Of a stretch of DNA of 34,833 nt, positions 1 to 9,043 are shown one piece after another. The number at the start of each line of letters is the position of its first letter. Position 1 is the first letter of the stretch. This DNA comes from Deltaproteobacteria bacterium (GTDB lineage Bacteria > Desulfobacterota > GWC2-55-46): the NCBI GenBank assembly GCA_016212705.1, contig JACREU010000071.1, positions 1-34,833 on the forward strand, in the 5' to 3' direction. The translations under genes were made by a program, and so were the position numbers. Under the pieces are notes generated by a model. That model ran no database searches. It had not been told where the DNA came from and saw only the letters and a list, made by a program, of their open reading frames with translations.

Positions 1-759
<759 letters not shown>

Positions 760-763
760 TTAC

Positions 764-809
764 GGCTACCTCTAAAATCAGAAAAAATTCCTGATTTTCA
801 GAACCAGCC
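764..809 (-). repeat. imperfect inverted repeat in the ahcY leader (CTCTAAAA family)
   Basis: The arms 764-781 and 791-809 read GGCTACCTCTAAAATCAG and, on the opposite strand, GGCTGGTTCTGAAAATCAG. The inner eight bases (AAAATCAG/CTGATTTT) pair perfectly around a 9-nt A/T-rich loop. Related sequences lie in the leaders of ptsN and hpf. The element ends about 20 nt upstream of the ahcY ribosome binding site. Its function is unknown; it could be an RNA hairpin or a decayed repeat. Confidence 0.6.
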
Positions 810-825
810 TTATATGTTCAGACAC

Positions 826-870
826 AGAAAAACCTATCGCCCCCCTGGAACCATCGGGGGGCGATAGGTT
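826..870 (-). terminator. Rho-independent terminator of metK
   Basis: A perfect 15-bp stem (831-845 with 856-870, containing CTATCGCCCCC) closes a 10-nt loop. It lies 18 nt after the metK stop codon. On the minus strand it runs into TTTTTC, which makes a convincing intrinsic terminator. Confidence 0.9.
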
Positions 871-888
871 CATTTCGACTTGCGAAGG

Positions 889-2052
889 TTAAACGGCAAG
901 ACCCGCCGCTTTCTTAAGGATTTCGGCCTTGTCCGTCATCTCCCACTTAAAAGAGTCGCCGGTCCTGCCGAAGTGGCCGTAGGCGGCGGTGTTCCTGTAG
1001 ATGGGGCGAAGGAGGTCGAGGTCCTTTATCAAATCCGCCGGCTTCATACGGAAGTTAGCCTTTATGAGTGCCTCTATCTTCTCAACCGGCACCTTCTCGG
1101 TGCCGAAGGTGTCTACCATTACGGAGACCGGGTCGGCGACCCCTATCGCGTACGCGAGCTGTAACTCGCACTCCGCGGCGAGCCCGGCGGCAACGATGTT
1201 CTTGGCTATGTATCTCGCGAGGTAGGAAGCGCTTCTATCGACCTTCGACGGGTCCTTGCCGGAAAACGCGCCGCCGCCGTGCGAACCGTGTCCGCCGTAG
1301 GTGTCGACGATTATCTTCCTCCCGGTCAAGCCGCAGTCGCCGTGCGGGCCGCCAACGACGAACTTGCCGGTCGGGTTTATATGGTACTTGGTCTTGGGCG
1401 TAAGCAGGTTTGCCGGGACCACCTTCTTTATGACCTCTTCGATAATGCCCTCGCGCAGAGTCTTGTTGTCGACGTCGGGAGAGTGCTGGCTGGAAACTAC
1501 GACGGTATCGACGGCGACTGGGCGGCCGTCCACGTACTTTACGGTTACCTGGCTCTTGCCGTCTGGCCTTATGAAGTTCAGTATCCCCTTCTTCCTCACC
1601 TCGGCGAGCCTCATCGTTATCTTGTGTGCCAGGTCGATGGGCATCGGCATGAGCTCCGGAGTGTGGTCGCAGGCATACCCGAACATGAGCCCCTGGTCGC
1701 CGGCGCCCTGTTCCTTGTTTTCATCGGTATCCACGCCCATGGCTATGTCCGGCGACTGCCTGTCGAGCGTCACCATCACGGCGCAGGTCTTGTAATCGAA
1801 GCCCATCGAGGCGTCGGTGTAACCGATGTCCCTTATGGTCTCCCTGACGACGTCCGGGTAGTTCACCTGTGCGGTGGTCGTTATCTCTCCGGCTATTATG
1901 GCGACGCCGGTAGTTACAAGGGTCTCACAGGCTACCCTGCTCTTCGGGTCCTGTTTAAGGATGGCGTCCAAAATAGCGTCCGATACCTGGTCGGCGACCT
2001 TATCCGGGTGGCCTTCGGTAACCGATTCCGATGTAAAAAGGTACTCCCTCAT
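889..2052 (-). CDS. metK: S-adenosylmethionine synthase
   Basis: Makes S-adenosylmethionine from methionine and ATP; a cytosolic, Mg- and K-dependent tetramer in known members. The sequence begins with the family's N-terminal [20 protein letters not shown], which carries the substrate-binding histidine. It also has [12 protein letters not shown], the P-loop-like [17 protein letters not shown] and a normal C-terminus. The length of 387 residues is typical. Two ATG codons lie close together. The first (2058) is only 2 nt from AGGAGG, whereas the second (2052, [10 protein letters not shown]) is 8 nt away and is preferred. A near-consensus promoter lies upstream and a strong terminator downstream, so the gene is probably a single transcription unit. 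No SAM riboswitch-like structure is apparent in the roughly 50-nt leader. Confidence 0.98.
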   Translation of the reverse strand: MREYLFTSESVTEGHPDKVADQVSDAILDAILKQDPKSRVACETLVTTGVAIIAGEITTTAQVNYPDVVRETIRDIGYTDASMGFDYKTCAVMVTLDRQSPDIAMGVDTDENKEQGAGDQGLMFGYACDHTPELMPMPIDLAHKITMRLAEVRKKGILNFIRPDGKSQVTVKYVDGRPVAVDTVVVSSQHSPDVDNKTLREGIIEEVIKKVVPANLLTPKTKYHINPTGKFVVGGPHGDCGLTGRKIIVDTYGGHGSHGGGAFSGKDPSKVDRSASYLARYIAKNIVAAGLAAECELQLAYAIGVADPVSVMVDTFGTEKVPVEKIEALIKANFRMKPADLIKDLDLLRPIYRNTAAYGHFGRTGDSFKWEMTDKAEILKKAAGLAV

Positions 2053-2107
2053 TCCCATTTCCTCCTTTTTTCCGTAAACACGGAGTCAAACTGTTTGTAA
2101 AACGCAC

Positions 2108-2136
2108 ATTATTTAATGTTTTGAAAAAATTGTCAA
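2108..2136 (-). promoter_or_regulatory. sigma-70-type promoter of metK
   Basis: On the minus strand a consensus -35 TTGACA (2131-2136) and a -10 AATAAT (2108-2113, five of six matches) are separated by 17 nt. This places the start near 2101, about 50 nt upstream of the preferred metK start. Confidence 0.85.
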
Positions 2137-2225
2137 CGGATTTTTTCAGTTTACCATGCATGGCCGCGCGCCTGTCGCCCCATCGCCGGCCGTGACCGGC
2201 AAAAAAAAACCGGACGGACGCCCTG

Positions 2226-3998
2226 TCAGCTCCAGAACTCCTCCTTGTAAAGCCCCGGGAGCTTCTGGTTTATGTAACCCTCGACCTCCTTGGCCGTAGC
2301 GAGCCCGGTAATGGCCTTGCATATCTTTTTCGCCTCGGCGTAGCTTATGGAGCGTATGAGCCTCTTTACCTTCAATATCGAAAAGGCGTTCATCGAGAGG
2401 TTGTCCACGCCGAGGCCGAGGAGTATGAGCGCGTACTCCGGCTCTCCGGCCATCTCGCCGCAGACCCCCACCGAGACCCCGGCCTTGTTCGCCGCTTCAG
2501 AGACCATCTTTATTATGCGTAACACCGCCGGGTGGAAGGGCTCGTAGAGGTACGCCACGTGCTCGTTCACCCTGTCTATGGCGAGCGAGTACTGGAGGAG
2601 GTCGTTCGTGCCTATGGAGATGAAGTTCACCTCTTTTACGATGAGGTCGGCGATTATCGCGGCCGACGGTATCTCTATCATCACGCCTATCTCCACCGCC
2701 TCGTCGAAGTGCCTCCCCTCGGCCTTCAGCTCCGCCTTCGCCTCCTCGAGCAAGCCCTTGGCCTGCCTTATCTCCTCGATCCCGGATATCATGGGGAAGA
2801 GTATCCTGATCTTGCCGTAGGCGCTCGCCGCGAGCATGGCGCGCAGCTGTACCTTGAATATGCCGGTGTTCTTCAGGCAGAACCTTATGGCGCGCAGGCC
2901 CATCGCCGGGTTCGTCTCCTTCGGCCCGTCCATGTGAGAGAGGACTTTGTCCCCTCCGATGTCGAGCGTCCTGATGGTCACCGGGTGCGGGGCCATCTTC
3001 TTTATGACCTTCTTGTACGCCTTTATGTGCTCTTCCTCGGTCGGGAGGTCCTTCCTGTTGAGGTAGAGGAACTCCGTCCTGTACAGGCCTATGCCGTCGG
3101 CTCCGTGCTCGACGAGAGAGTCTATTTCCTCGACTATCTCCATGTTGCCCATGAGGCGGACCCTTCGGCCGTCGGTCGTCTCCGACGGGAGGTCCTTGTA
3201 GTGGAAGAGCGCCCTGCCGTAGCTCTCGTACCTCTCCCTCCTCTTCCTGTATACGTCGATGACGGAGTCCGACGGGCTTATTATGACCGTCCCGGTCGTG
3301 CCGTCTACGATGACGGTGTCGCCGGCCTCGGCCTTGCGCGTAACCGTCTCAAGACCGACGACCGCCGGAATTTCGAGCGAGCGGGCCATGATCGCCGTAT
3401 GCGAGGTCCTGCCTCCGACATCGGTCAGGAACCCGAGCACCATGCCCTTCGTCATCTGGGCCGTGTCCGTCGGGGCGAGGTCGTGGGCTATTACGATGGA
3501 CGGGGACTTTATCTCCGAGATGGACTCGTGCTTCCTGCCCATGAGGTTCAGGAGGACCCTGTTCACGATGTGCTCGATGTCCATCGAACGTTCCTTCAGG
3601 TACTCGTCGTCGATCTTGTCGAAGTAGACCTTGACGCCCTTCAAAACGCTCTTTAGCGCCCACTCGGCGTTCACGCGCTCATCCTTTATGACCTTTATGG
3701 TGTCATTGATGAGCATGTTGTCCTTGAGAATAAGGAGGTGGGCCTCTATGATGCGGATGTGCTCCTTGCCCTTGCCGTCGTGCTCCATCTTGCGCTTTAT
3801 GCGGAGTAGCTGGTCGCGGGACTCCTTCACCGCGTTCGTGAAGCGCTCTGTCTCGCGCTCCGCCTCGGAGGAGTCCATGTAGCAGAACTGCGCGGGCTCG
3901 ATGGCGCCCCGCTCCATCAGGTACGCCTTACCTATGACGATACCCGAGGAGACGCCTATGCCCTTCATCAATACGACTTGTTTCCTGGAGTCAGACAT
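2226..3998 (-). CDS. ptsI: Phosphoenolpyruvate-protein phosphotransferase (PTS Enzyme I)
   Basis: Takes phosphate from phosphoenolpyruvate onto its own histidine and passes it to HPr, the first step of the phosphotransferase system. The 590 residues have the usual order. An N-terminal HPr-binding helical region is followed by the phosphohistidine swivel domain with GGRTSHTAIMARSLEIPAVVG-type signature (active His about residue 200). The C-terminal PEP-binding barrel follows, with GIGLYRTEFLY and the conserved VGVCGEMAGEP cysteine. There is no GAF domain, so this is the sugar-type EI and not the PtsP (nitrogen) form. The start codon shares its first base with the ptsH stop (TGATG), which implies translational coupling. 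It is the last gene of the long hpf-ptsN-hprK-rapZ-PTS block. A T-rich run lies just after the stop, but I see no clean terminator stem. Confidence 0.97.
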   Translation of the reverse strand: MSDSRKQVVLMKGIGVSSGIVIGKAYLMERGAIEPAQFCYMDSSEAERETERFTNAVKESRDQLLRIKRKMEHDGKGKEHIRIIEAHLLILKDNMLINDTIKVIKDERVNAEWALKSVLKGVKVYFDKIDDEYLKERSMDIEHIVNRVLLNLMGRKHESISEIKSPSIVIAHDLAPTDTAQMTKGMVLGFLTDVGGRTSHTAIMARSLEIPAVVGLETVTRKAEAGDTVIVDGTTGTVIISPSDSVIDVYRKRRERYESYGRALFHYKDLPSETTDGRRVRLMGNMEIVEEIDSLVEHGADGIGLYRTEFLYLNRKDLPTEEEHIKAYKKVIKKMAPHPVTIRTLDIGGDKVLSHMDGPKETNPAMGLRAIRFCLKNTGIFKVQLRAMLAASAYGKIRILFPMISGIEEIRQAKGLLEEAKAELKAEGRHFDEAVEIGVMIEIPSAAIIADLIVKEVNFISIGTNDLLQYSLAIDRVNEHVAYLYEPFHPAVLRIIKMVSEAANKAGVSVGVCGEMAGEPEYALILLGLGVDNLSMNAFSILKVKRLIRSISYAEAKKICKAITGLATAKEVEGYINQKLPGLYKEEFWS

Positions 3999-4273
3999 CA
4001 GTCCTCGCCGAATCCGTTGTCTATGAGCTCTCCGAGGGCGTTCATGGCACCGATGGCGTCCGTCCCGTTGACCTTCAACGTTATCTCCGCCCCCTGCGCC
4101 GCGGCCAGCATGAGGATGCCCATGATAGATTTTCCGTTCACTTCCTGTCCGTTCTTGGCGACAAATATGTCGGAGTCGAACCTGTTCGAGAGCTGGACGA
4201 AGAGCGAGGCCGCCCTCGCGTGGAGACCGAGCTTGTTTCTTATCCTGAATGTCTTTTCGATCGCGCCGTTCAT
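3998..4273 (-). CDS. ptsH: Phosphocarrier protein HPr
   Basis: Small cytosolic phosphocarrier (91 residues) between Enzyme I and the IIA domains. It has the catalytic histidine in KLGLHARAA (His about 18) and the regulatory serine in NGKSIMGIL (Ser about 49). The serine is the site that HPr kinase modifies, and hprK lies a few genes upstream in the same block, so both phosphorylation switches appear intact. The gene ends by overlapping the first base of ptsI and starts 3 nt after the IID gene, which indicates one operon. With ptsN, rapZ and a full mannose-class EII nearby, this HPr probably serves both sugar transport and regulation. I chose the ATG at 4273 because it gives the standard HPr length. 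Confidence 0.97.
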   Translation of the reverse strand: MNGAIEKTFRIRNKLGLHARAASLFVQLSNRFDSDIFVAKNGQEVNGKSIMGILMLAAAQGAEITLKVNGTDAIGAMNALGELIDNGFGED

Positions 4274-4276
4274 GTC

Positions 4277-5035
4277 TTAGAATATTATCCCGTAGAGTAT
4301 TAGCGGGGCGAGCACGATGGAGGCGAGCGCCTGTATCGTGAGCCCCTTTTTAAAAGCATAGCCGGATAGAAGCGCCGCAGTGACGCTCGCCGCTATCGCC
4401 AGGGCCGTCGTCATCGCCCCTCCCCTTGACGGAGGAAGGAGGCTCACGGCGGAGGCGGCGCACAAGACGCCGAGGAGCGCCGCCGACAGATATTTGAGCC
4501 TCACGCCCAACATGGGCAGGTCCAGCGACTTTATAAACGCGACGACCCCGTCGCCGAGCTCGATACCCTTCTTTAAGCCGTACCATCTCATCAGGAGATG
4601 GAAGAGGTTGTAGACAACGAGAAAGACCAGAGGCCCCCACATGGACCAGAAGACTGTCGCGAGCACCCCGGCTATCGACGCGAGCGGTCTGGCCGCCCCC
4701 CAGAAGAACGCGTCGCCTATCGCCCCGTACGGCCCCATGACGAGGGACTTGAACCTGGCCGGCGCCTCTTTCGCGCACTCTCCCCTCCGTGCCTTCTCTT
4801 CCATGTTTATGGCCACGCCGAGGACTGGAGAGGCCATGTAAGGGTGCGCGTTATAGAAGGCGAGGTGCCGCTTGTACGCGCCCTTTTTCTGTGCCTCGTC
4901 CCCGCCGTATATCTCATCGAGCGCGGGAGATATGGCGGAAGCGAACCCGAGACCCTGCATTTTCTCGAACGACCACGAGGACTGTATGAAGAACGACCCG
5001 ATAAAGACCTTTATAAAAGAGACCGCTGATATCAT
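4277..5035 (-). CDS. PTS mannose/fructose/sorbose family IID component
   Basis: Integral membrane subunit that, with IIC, forms the sugar channel of mannose-class PTS transporters. The N-terminal FFIQSSWSFEKMQGLGFA is the family hallmark. It is followed by MGPYGAIGDAFFWGAARPL, a conserved loop, and by several hydrophobic segments towards the C-terminus. The encoded 252 residues are slightly short for the family. An in-frame ATG at 5047 would add four residues (MARA). I prefer 5035 because it gives an ATGA overlap with the IIC stop; neither start has a clear ribosome binding site. The transported sugar cannot be told from sequence. It sits between IIC and ptsH, as expected for one operon. Confidence 0.93.
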   Translation of the reverse strand: MISAVSFIKVFIGSFFIQSSWSFEKMQGLGFASAISPALDEIYGGDEAQKKGAYKRHLAFYNAHPYMASPVLGVAINMEEKARRGECAKEAPARFKSLVMGPYGAIGDAFFWGAARPLASIAGVLATVFWSMWGPLVFLVVYNLFHLLMRWYGLKKGIELGDGVVAFIKSLDLPMLGVRLKYLSAALLGVLCAASAVSLLPPSRGGAMTTALAIAASVTAALLSGYAFKKGLTIQALASIVLAPLILYGIIF

Positions 5036-5748
5036 AGCGCGAGCCATGTAAGAAGGGCCCCGGCAACCGCCGCTGAGGCCCCGAAGACATACGCCGACCT
5101 GCCGGTCGTAATCGACCAGGCCGCGGCCCCGGCCCCGGCCAGCAGTAGAGCGGCAAAGGCCGCCGTAAAGGGCTTCAACGCGAACCTCGTGAAGACGTAC
5201 TCCGCTCCTGTCATGAGCGGCACGGCGGTCACAAGCAGAGCGACGGTATTGGTTATGAGAAAGAGTACAGCGCCCTTGAGGTTCTCTCTCAGCAACACGG
5301 CGCTTCCGGCGTCGATTGAGAGCGCCGCCCTTTCAAAGAGCCTTGCGTTCATCTTCCTCGTTATTATATCAGCCTTCTGAAAGACCTTTCCCACCGGCAG
5401 CGCTATCAGCACCGCGAGCGGCAGGACCGTCATCTCGGACTTAAGCCCGGCATACCCGTCTGCCGCGCCCATGCCTTCGAGCGCAACGATGGTTATCCCC
5501 GTAACGAGGGCCGAGAGCGCCGTCTCGTGCACGGGCACGTACCTCCCGACCGGGAGGTCGCCTATGAGGAGGAGCTCAAGGACCGCGCCCGCCACAAGCC
5601 CCCAAAGAGGGTGGCCGAGTAAGTACCCTATGACCGGAGCGGTCACGATAGGCCTCGATACCATCACCTGAAAGGCGGCCGTCCTGTCGAGGGAGAGGAC
5701 GCCTCCGGCGACGGAAACGAGTATCGCGCCGTTAAGCGCCGCGCTCAC
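5032..5748 (-). CDS. PTS mannose/fructose/sorbose family IIC component
   Basis: Polytopic inner-membrane permease subunit of a mannose-class PTS. The 238 residues are mostly hydrophobic. They include the family-typical SLDRTAAFQVMVSRPIVTAP near the N-terminus, with a gene order IIB-IIC-IID as in known mannose-class systems. Translation probably starts at a GTG (5748) that forms a GTGA overlap with the IIB stop, which points to coupled translation. The downstream IID gene again overlaps it by a few bases. It is somewhat shorter than many family members (about 250-270 residues). No sugar-specific neighbour gene is visible, so the substrate is unknown. Confidence 0.88.
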   Translation of the reverse strand: MSAALNGAILVSVAGGVLSLDRTAAFQVMVSRPIVTAPVIGYLLGHPLWGLVAGAVLELLLIGDLPVGRYVPVHETALSALVTGITIVALEGMGAADGYAGLKSEMTVLPLAVLIALPVGKVFQKADIITRKMNARLFERAALSIDAGSAVLLRENLKGAVLFLITNTVALLVTAVPLMTGAEYVFTRFALKPFTAAFAALLLAGAGAAAWSITTGRSAYVFGASAAVAGALLTWLAL

Positions 5749-6218
5749 GGGCTCTTCCTCTCGCCGTGGCGGGCCGGGGCGGACGCAGGGACGTCCCTTA
5801 TGTCGATCCTTACCCCGAGGGACTCGAACCGCCTAATTATTTCCTCGTCATCGGTGTTTATTATTATCGATGGCGTTATCTCGCGTCCGCCCTCCTCGTG
5901 ATGGATGTTCCCGAGGTTGAGCGTTTCGAACCTGAACCCGTTCTCGTAGACGGTCATCGCGTCTTTGAGGTCCCCGACGATGAGTATCGCCCTTTCTCCG
6001 CACTCGCAGGTGGAGACGTGCGCTACCGCGTCCGTTAGCGATTTTACGCAGACCGTGAGCCCCTTGTGTCCGCAGGACGAGATTATATCGGTGACAAGGC
6101 TGTCGCGCGCCGCCTCGTCGGAAGCGATGACGAGGGCGTCCGCATTTATGTGCGGCACCCAGGTGCAGATGATCTGCCCGTGGAGGAGCCTGTCGTCAAC
6201 CCTGACAAATATGACCAT
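5745..6218 (-). CDS. PTS mannose/fructose/sorbose family IIB component
   Basis: Cytosolic IIB subunit, which accepts phosphate from IIA on a histidine and passes it to the incoming sugar. The N-terminus MVIFVRVDDRLLHGQIICTW contains the family phosphorylation motif DDRLLHGQ (His about 13). The 157-residue length is standard. An in-frame TTG at 6236 would add MRRKAL, but the ATG at 6218 places the conserved motif at its normal distance from the start and has AAAGG about 5 nt upstream. The gene ends in a GTGA overlap with IIC. A 9-bp hairpin lies just upstream, in the spacer after IIA. Confidence 0.93.
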   Translation of the reverse strand: MVIFVRVDDRLLHGQIICTWVPHINADALVIASDEAARDSLVTDIISSCGHKGLTVCVKSLTDAVAHVSTCECGERAILIVGDLKDAMTVYENGFRFETLNLGNIHHEEGGREITPSIIINTDDEEIIRRFESLGVRIDIRDVPASAPARHGERKSP

Positions 6219-6236
6219 GAGAGCCTTTCGCCGCAA

Positions 6237-6260
6237 GGCGTCCCGCCTGGCCGGGACGCC
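6237..6260 (-). other. 9-bp hairpin in the IIA-IIB spacer
   Basis: GGCGTCCCG (6237-6245) pairs perfectly with CGGGACGCC (6252-6260) around a 6-nt loop. On the minus strand no T-run follows, so it is unlikely to end transcription of the operon. It could affect mRNA processing or IIB translation. On the plus strand a T-rich run follows after 8 nt. Confidence 0.55.
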
Positions 6261-6292
6261 GTACTATATTTTTTCAAAAAGAACCCTGGATG

Positions 6293-6697
6293 CTACTTCC
6301 GTTCCTTCAATATGTCGCCTGGGAGCACTATGGAGGACTGCCCGTACTCCTTAAGCATGACCGCGAGGCCGGAAAGCCCCTTTTCAGTCCTGTGCCCGAC
6401 GAATTTCAGTATCATGGGGAGGTTCACGCCCGTTATTACCTCCACCCTCCCCTCCTCCATAAACGAAAGCGCGATGTTCGTCGGCGTGCCCCCGAACATG
6501 TCGGTAAAGAGTATCGCCCCGTCGCCGGTGTTCACCTCTTTTATGGCCGAGGCGAGGAGGGCCCTGACGCTCTCGGTGGTGTCCGACCTCGTGACCGATA
6601 CGGTCCTTACGCCGTCTATCTTTCCGGCGATCGCCTCGGCGGCCTCCTTGAGGCTTCCGGCGAGTGCGCCGTGCGTGATGATTACGGCTCCTATCAT
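6293..6697 (-). CDS. PTS mannose-family IIA component
   Basis: Cytosolic IIA subunit, which receives phosphate from phospho-HPr. The protein starts MIGAVIITHGALAGSL, where the histidine of THG (His 9) is the expected phosphorylation site. It continues with ILFTDMFGGTPTNIALSF, the strongly conserved mannose-IIA signature. The length of 134 residues matches a stand-alone IIA. It begins 28 nt after rapZ ends and is followed by IIB, so the system is split into four separate subunits. It ends with TAG, which matters for the pnp case below because it shows TAG acting as a normal stop here. In genomes with only IIA of this type the protein is purely regulatory; here IIB, IIC and IID are also present, so transport is plausible. 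Confidence 0.95.
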   Translation of the reverse strand: MIGAVIITHGALAGSLKEAAEAIAGKIDGVRTVSVTRSDTTESVRALLASAIKEVNTGDGAILFTDMFGGTPTNIALSFMEEGRVEVITGVNLPMILKFVGHRTEKGLSGLAVMLKEYGQSSIVLPGDILKERK

Positions 6698-6725
6698 CCT
6701 TTTTTCATCTCCATAGCGCGTCGAT

Positions 6726-7589
6726 TCAGACCCGGTACATGTCCCTGTGGCGTTTCTTCGTTACGACCGCCTCGGAGGCTATCTCTCCGGCGAGGAACTC
6801 GGTTATGGCGACCGAGCGGTGTCTTCCGCCGGTACAGCCTATGGCAATCGTTAAGTACGATTTCCCTTCCTTCCAGTAGAGCGGGATAAGGTAGTCGAGA
6901 AAAGAGCGCAGCCTCTTCAAAAACTCCATCGTAACCGGGTTCGAGAGCACGAACTCCCTTACCTTTTCGTCCTTTCCGTCGAGCCACTTAAGGGAGCTCA
7001 CGAAGTAGGGGTTCGGCAGGAACCTGATGTCGAATACGAGGTCGGCGTCCGTGGGTATGCCGTACCTGTACCCGAATGAAAGGACGTTCACCGACATCCT
7101 GCCTTGCGCGGCCGGCCCGGAGAAGTATTCCTTTATGACGTCCCGGAGGTCGTGGACGGTAAAGCCGGTCGTGTCTATGACCTTGTCCGCGTGCTCCCGG
7201 ACCTCCTTGAGGATGTCCCTCTCCCGGAGGATGCCTTCGAGCGGCGTGTCGGAGTCAGCGAGCGGGTGGCGCCTCCTGGTCTCGCTGAACCTACGGACGA
7301 GGGAATCATCCGACGCGTCGAGAAAGATGAGCTCCGCCGTGTAGCCCGCCGCCTTGAGCTCGTTGAAGACCGGGGTGAACTCCTTCAAGAACTGGCGCTC
7401 GCGGATGTCCACGACGGCCGCGACCTTTGTTATCTCGCCGGACTGCGCCAGCAACTCCATGAACTTCGGGAGGAGCGCGACAGGCATGTTGTCCACGCAG
7501 AAAAACCCAAGGTCCTCAAGCGCCTTGATGACCGTGGATTTGCCCGAGCCCGACGGCCCGCTCAAGACTACGAGCCTTAGCTCCTTCAA
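6726..7589 (-). CDS. rapZ: RNase adapter / nucleotide-binding protein RapZ
   Basis: Member of the YvcJ/RapZ family. In E. coli it binds glucosamine-6-phosphate and guides RNase E to a small RNA that controls amino-sugar synthesis; in other bacteria its role is less clear. The 287 residues carry a Walker A motif GPSGSGKST (about 11-19), the conserved FFCVDNMPVALLP, and a C-terminal domain with GCTGGRHRSVAITEFLA (about 251-267). Translation appears to start at a TTG (7589) that overlaps the hprK stop as TTGA, which indicates coupling. Its place between hprK and PTS genes is typical of many proteobacteria. Confidence 0.96.
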   Translation of the reverse strand: MKELRLVVLSGPSGSGKSTVIKALEDLGFFCVDNMPVALLPKFMELLAQSGEITKVAAVVDIRERQFLKEFTPVFNELKAAGYTAELIFLDASDDSLVRRFSETRRRHPLADSDTPLEGILRERDILKEVREHADKVIDTTGFTVHDLRDVIKEYFSGPAAQGRMSVNVLSFGYRYGIPTDADLVFDIRFLPNPYFVSSLKWLDGKDEKVREFVLSNPVTMEFLKRLRSFLDYLIPLYWKEGKSYLTIAIGCTGGRHRSVAITEFLAGEIASEAVVTKKRHRDMYRV

Positions 7590-8533
7590 TTCTTCGCCTT
7601 CTGAAGACCCTTCATCGCGCTCCCCAGGTGGGCCTCCAAGTTCTTTGCCGAATGGTGCCCCATAATCTTGAGTATCTGGTTCCGGGCCGCCACCTCTACT
7701 ATCGCGGCGACACTCCTGCCGGGCGAGACCGGGACGCGCAGGTACGGCAGGCCCACGCCCAGTATATCGTATGTCTTCTCCTCGAAGCCGAGCCGCTCGT
7801 ACTCGCCGTCAGACTCCCATTTGATGAGCTCGACGACAAGGTCCATCTGCTTTCTCTCTCTTATCGCCGTTATGCCGAAGAGGTCCTTGATGTTCACTAT
7901 GCCGAGGCCCCTTATCTCCATGTGGTAGCGGATGACGTCCGAAGACGTCCCGAAGAGGAGCGACGGCGGCAGCTTTTTGACTATGACTACGTCGTCGGAT
8001 ACGAGCCTGTAACCGCGCGAGACGAGGTCGAGCGCGCACTCGCTTTTCCCGATGCCGCTCTTGCCGATTATGAGTATGCCGACCCCGAGGACGTCGACGA
8101 GGACCCCGTGCAGGGTCGTCGAAGGCGCGAGCATCTCCTCGAGGTACTTGGTGACGCCTTCTATAAGGGACGACGAGGTATGGCGGGTCTTTATGAGGGG
8201 GATGCTCTTCTCGGCGCAGAGTCTCAGGAGGAAGTCCGGCGGATCGAGCTCCCTCGTGACTATGATACCTGGTATAGTCGACCTCTCCAGGAGCCCGAGC
8301 GTCCTGTCGAGCTTCTCCTTCTTGAGGCTCCGCAGATAGCCGATCTCGGCGGCCCCGAATATCTGGAGCCTGTCGGAGTGGAGCTCCTCGAGGAGCCCTG
8401 TCAGAAGGAGCCCTGGTTTCTGTATGCGGGACGTCTGGAGCTCCCTCCCGAGGCCGCGCTCTCCTGCGGCAAGGGACAGGGCGAACTCCTTGAGCTCCTT
8501 GGCCTCAAGGACCTCCTTGACGGCTACTCCCAT
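7586..8533 (-). CDS. hprK: HPr kinase/phosphorylase
   Basis: Bifunctional enzyme that phosphorylates and dephosphorylates the regulatory serine of HPr. It has an N-terminal domain and a C-terminal catalytic domain with Walker A GKSGIGKSE (about 157-165), the SDD pair near 179-181, and the family signature EIRGLGIVNIKDLFG. The 315-residue length is normal. The ATG at 8533 has GAGGAG 5 nt upstream. It overlaps rapZ and follows ptsN by 39 nt. HPr in this window retains the target serine, so the kinase and its substrate are encoded in one block. In Gram-negative bacteria HprK usually serves regulation and not classical CcpA-type catabolite repression; no ccpA-like gene is visible here. Confidence 0.97.
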   Translation of the reverse strand: MGVAVKEVLEAKELKEFALSLAAGERGLGRELQTSRIQKPGLLLTGLLEELHSDRLQIFGAAEIGYLRSLKKEKLDRTLGLLERSTIPGIIVTRELDPPDFLLRLCAEKSIPLIKTRHTSSSLIEGVTKYLEEMLAPSTTLHGVLVDVLGVGILIIGKSGIGKSECALDLVSRGYRLVSDDVVIVKKLPPSLLFGTSSDVIRYHMEIRGLGIVNIKDLFGITAIRERKQMDLVVELIKWESDGEYERLGFEEKTYDILGVGLPYLRVPVSPGRSVAAIVEVAARNQILKIMGHHSAKNLEAHLGSAMKGLQKAKN

Positions 8534-8572
8534 GGTCTCTCCTCGCCTCTCCTCCGGGGCCTTCCGGCCACG

Positions 8573-9043
8573 TCAGACGAGGCCGTTCTTCCTGTCGGCC
8601 TCGGTTATGATCCTGTATATATCCGAAGGGTCCTCGGCCTTCATCAGCCGGGTCCTCAGTTCCTGGTTCTTCAAAAGGTGCGAGATGCTGGCGAGTATCT
8701 TCAAATGGGCCGCCGCCGAGTTCTCCGGGGCGACTATGAGGAAGAAGATGTAGACCGGCATCCTGTCCATCGAGTTGAAGTCAACGCCCTTCTTGCTCCT
8801 CCCGAAAAAAACCTTTATCTCAGAGAGGCCCTTGACCTTGCCGTGAGGTATGGCTACCCCGTGGCCTATGCCGGTCGTGCCGAGCTTTTCCCTCTCTAAA
8901 AGCGCGGAGAGGACGGACCCGCCGTCGAGCCTCTCAAGCTTCGGGGAGATGTCCGAAACGAGCTCGGCGAGCACCCCCTGCTTCTCCCTGGCTTTGAGGT
9001 CGGAGAATATGTAGTCTTCCTTCATTACGTCCGCGAGCCGCAT
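8573..9043 (-). CDS. ptsN: PTS IIA-like nitrogen regulatory protein (EIIA-Ntr)
   Basis: Regulatory fructose/mannitol-type IIA domain, phosphorylated on histidine via HPr-type carriers. In proteobacteria it tunes potassium uptake, nitrogen metabolism and sigma-54-linked functions. The 156 residues show GIGHGVAIPHGKVKGL with the active histidine (about 67) and the conserved IFFLIVAPEN segment followed by AAHLKILASISHLL. It lies between hpf and hprK, downstream of rpoN, the classic location. The ATG at 9043 follows AAGG by 7 nt. The 215-nt spacer upstream holds a perfect palindrome and three copies of a CTCTRAAAA motif, so separate regulation is possible. Confidence 0.95.
   Translation of the reverse strand: MRLADVMKEDYIFSDLKAREKQGVLAELVSDISPKLERLDGGSVLSALLEREKLGTTGIGHGVAIPHGKVKGLSEIKVFFGRSKKGVDFNSMDRMPVYIFFLIVAPENSAAAHLKILASISHLLKNQELRTRLMKAEDPSDIYRIITEADRKNGLV

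Noticed and set aside
2053-2225. Possible SAM riboswitch upstream of metK
   Set aside because: The promoter leaves a leader of only about 50 nt, with none of the conserved helices of known SAM riboswitches.
2185-2225. Terminator for ptsI using the T-run after the stop codon
   Set aside because: The strong GCCGG/CCGGC stem lies after the T-run on the minus strand, and the sequence before the T-run does not fold into a clear stem.
2532-3656. Long open frame on the plus strand opposite ptsI
   Set aside because: Its sequence is rich in Arg, Val, Leu, Tyr and Glu as expected from the opposite strand of GC-rich genes, it has no recognisable domain, and ptsI is certain.
5816-5832. GACTCGAACC, resembling a tRNA T-loop on the reverse strand
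   Set aside because: It lies within the PTS IIB coding sequence (FESLGVRIDI region), and no acceptor or anticodon stem surrounds it.
7628-8899. 423-codon open frame on the plus strand opposite hprK and ptsN
   Set aside because: It covers two well-identified minus-strand genes with overlapping starts and binding sites, and shows only mirror-image codon composition.
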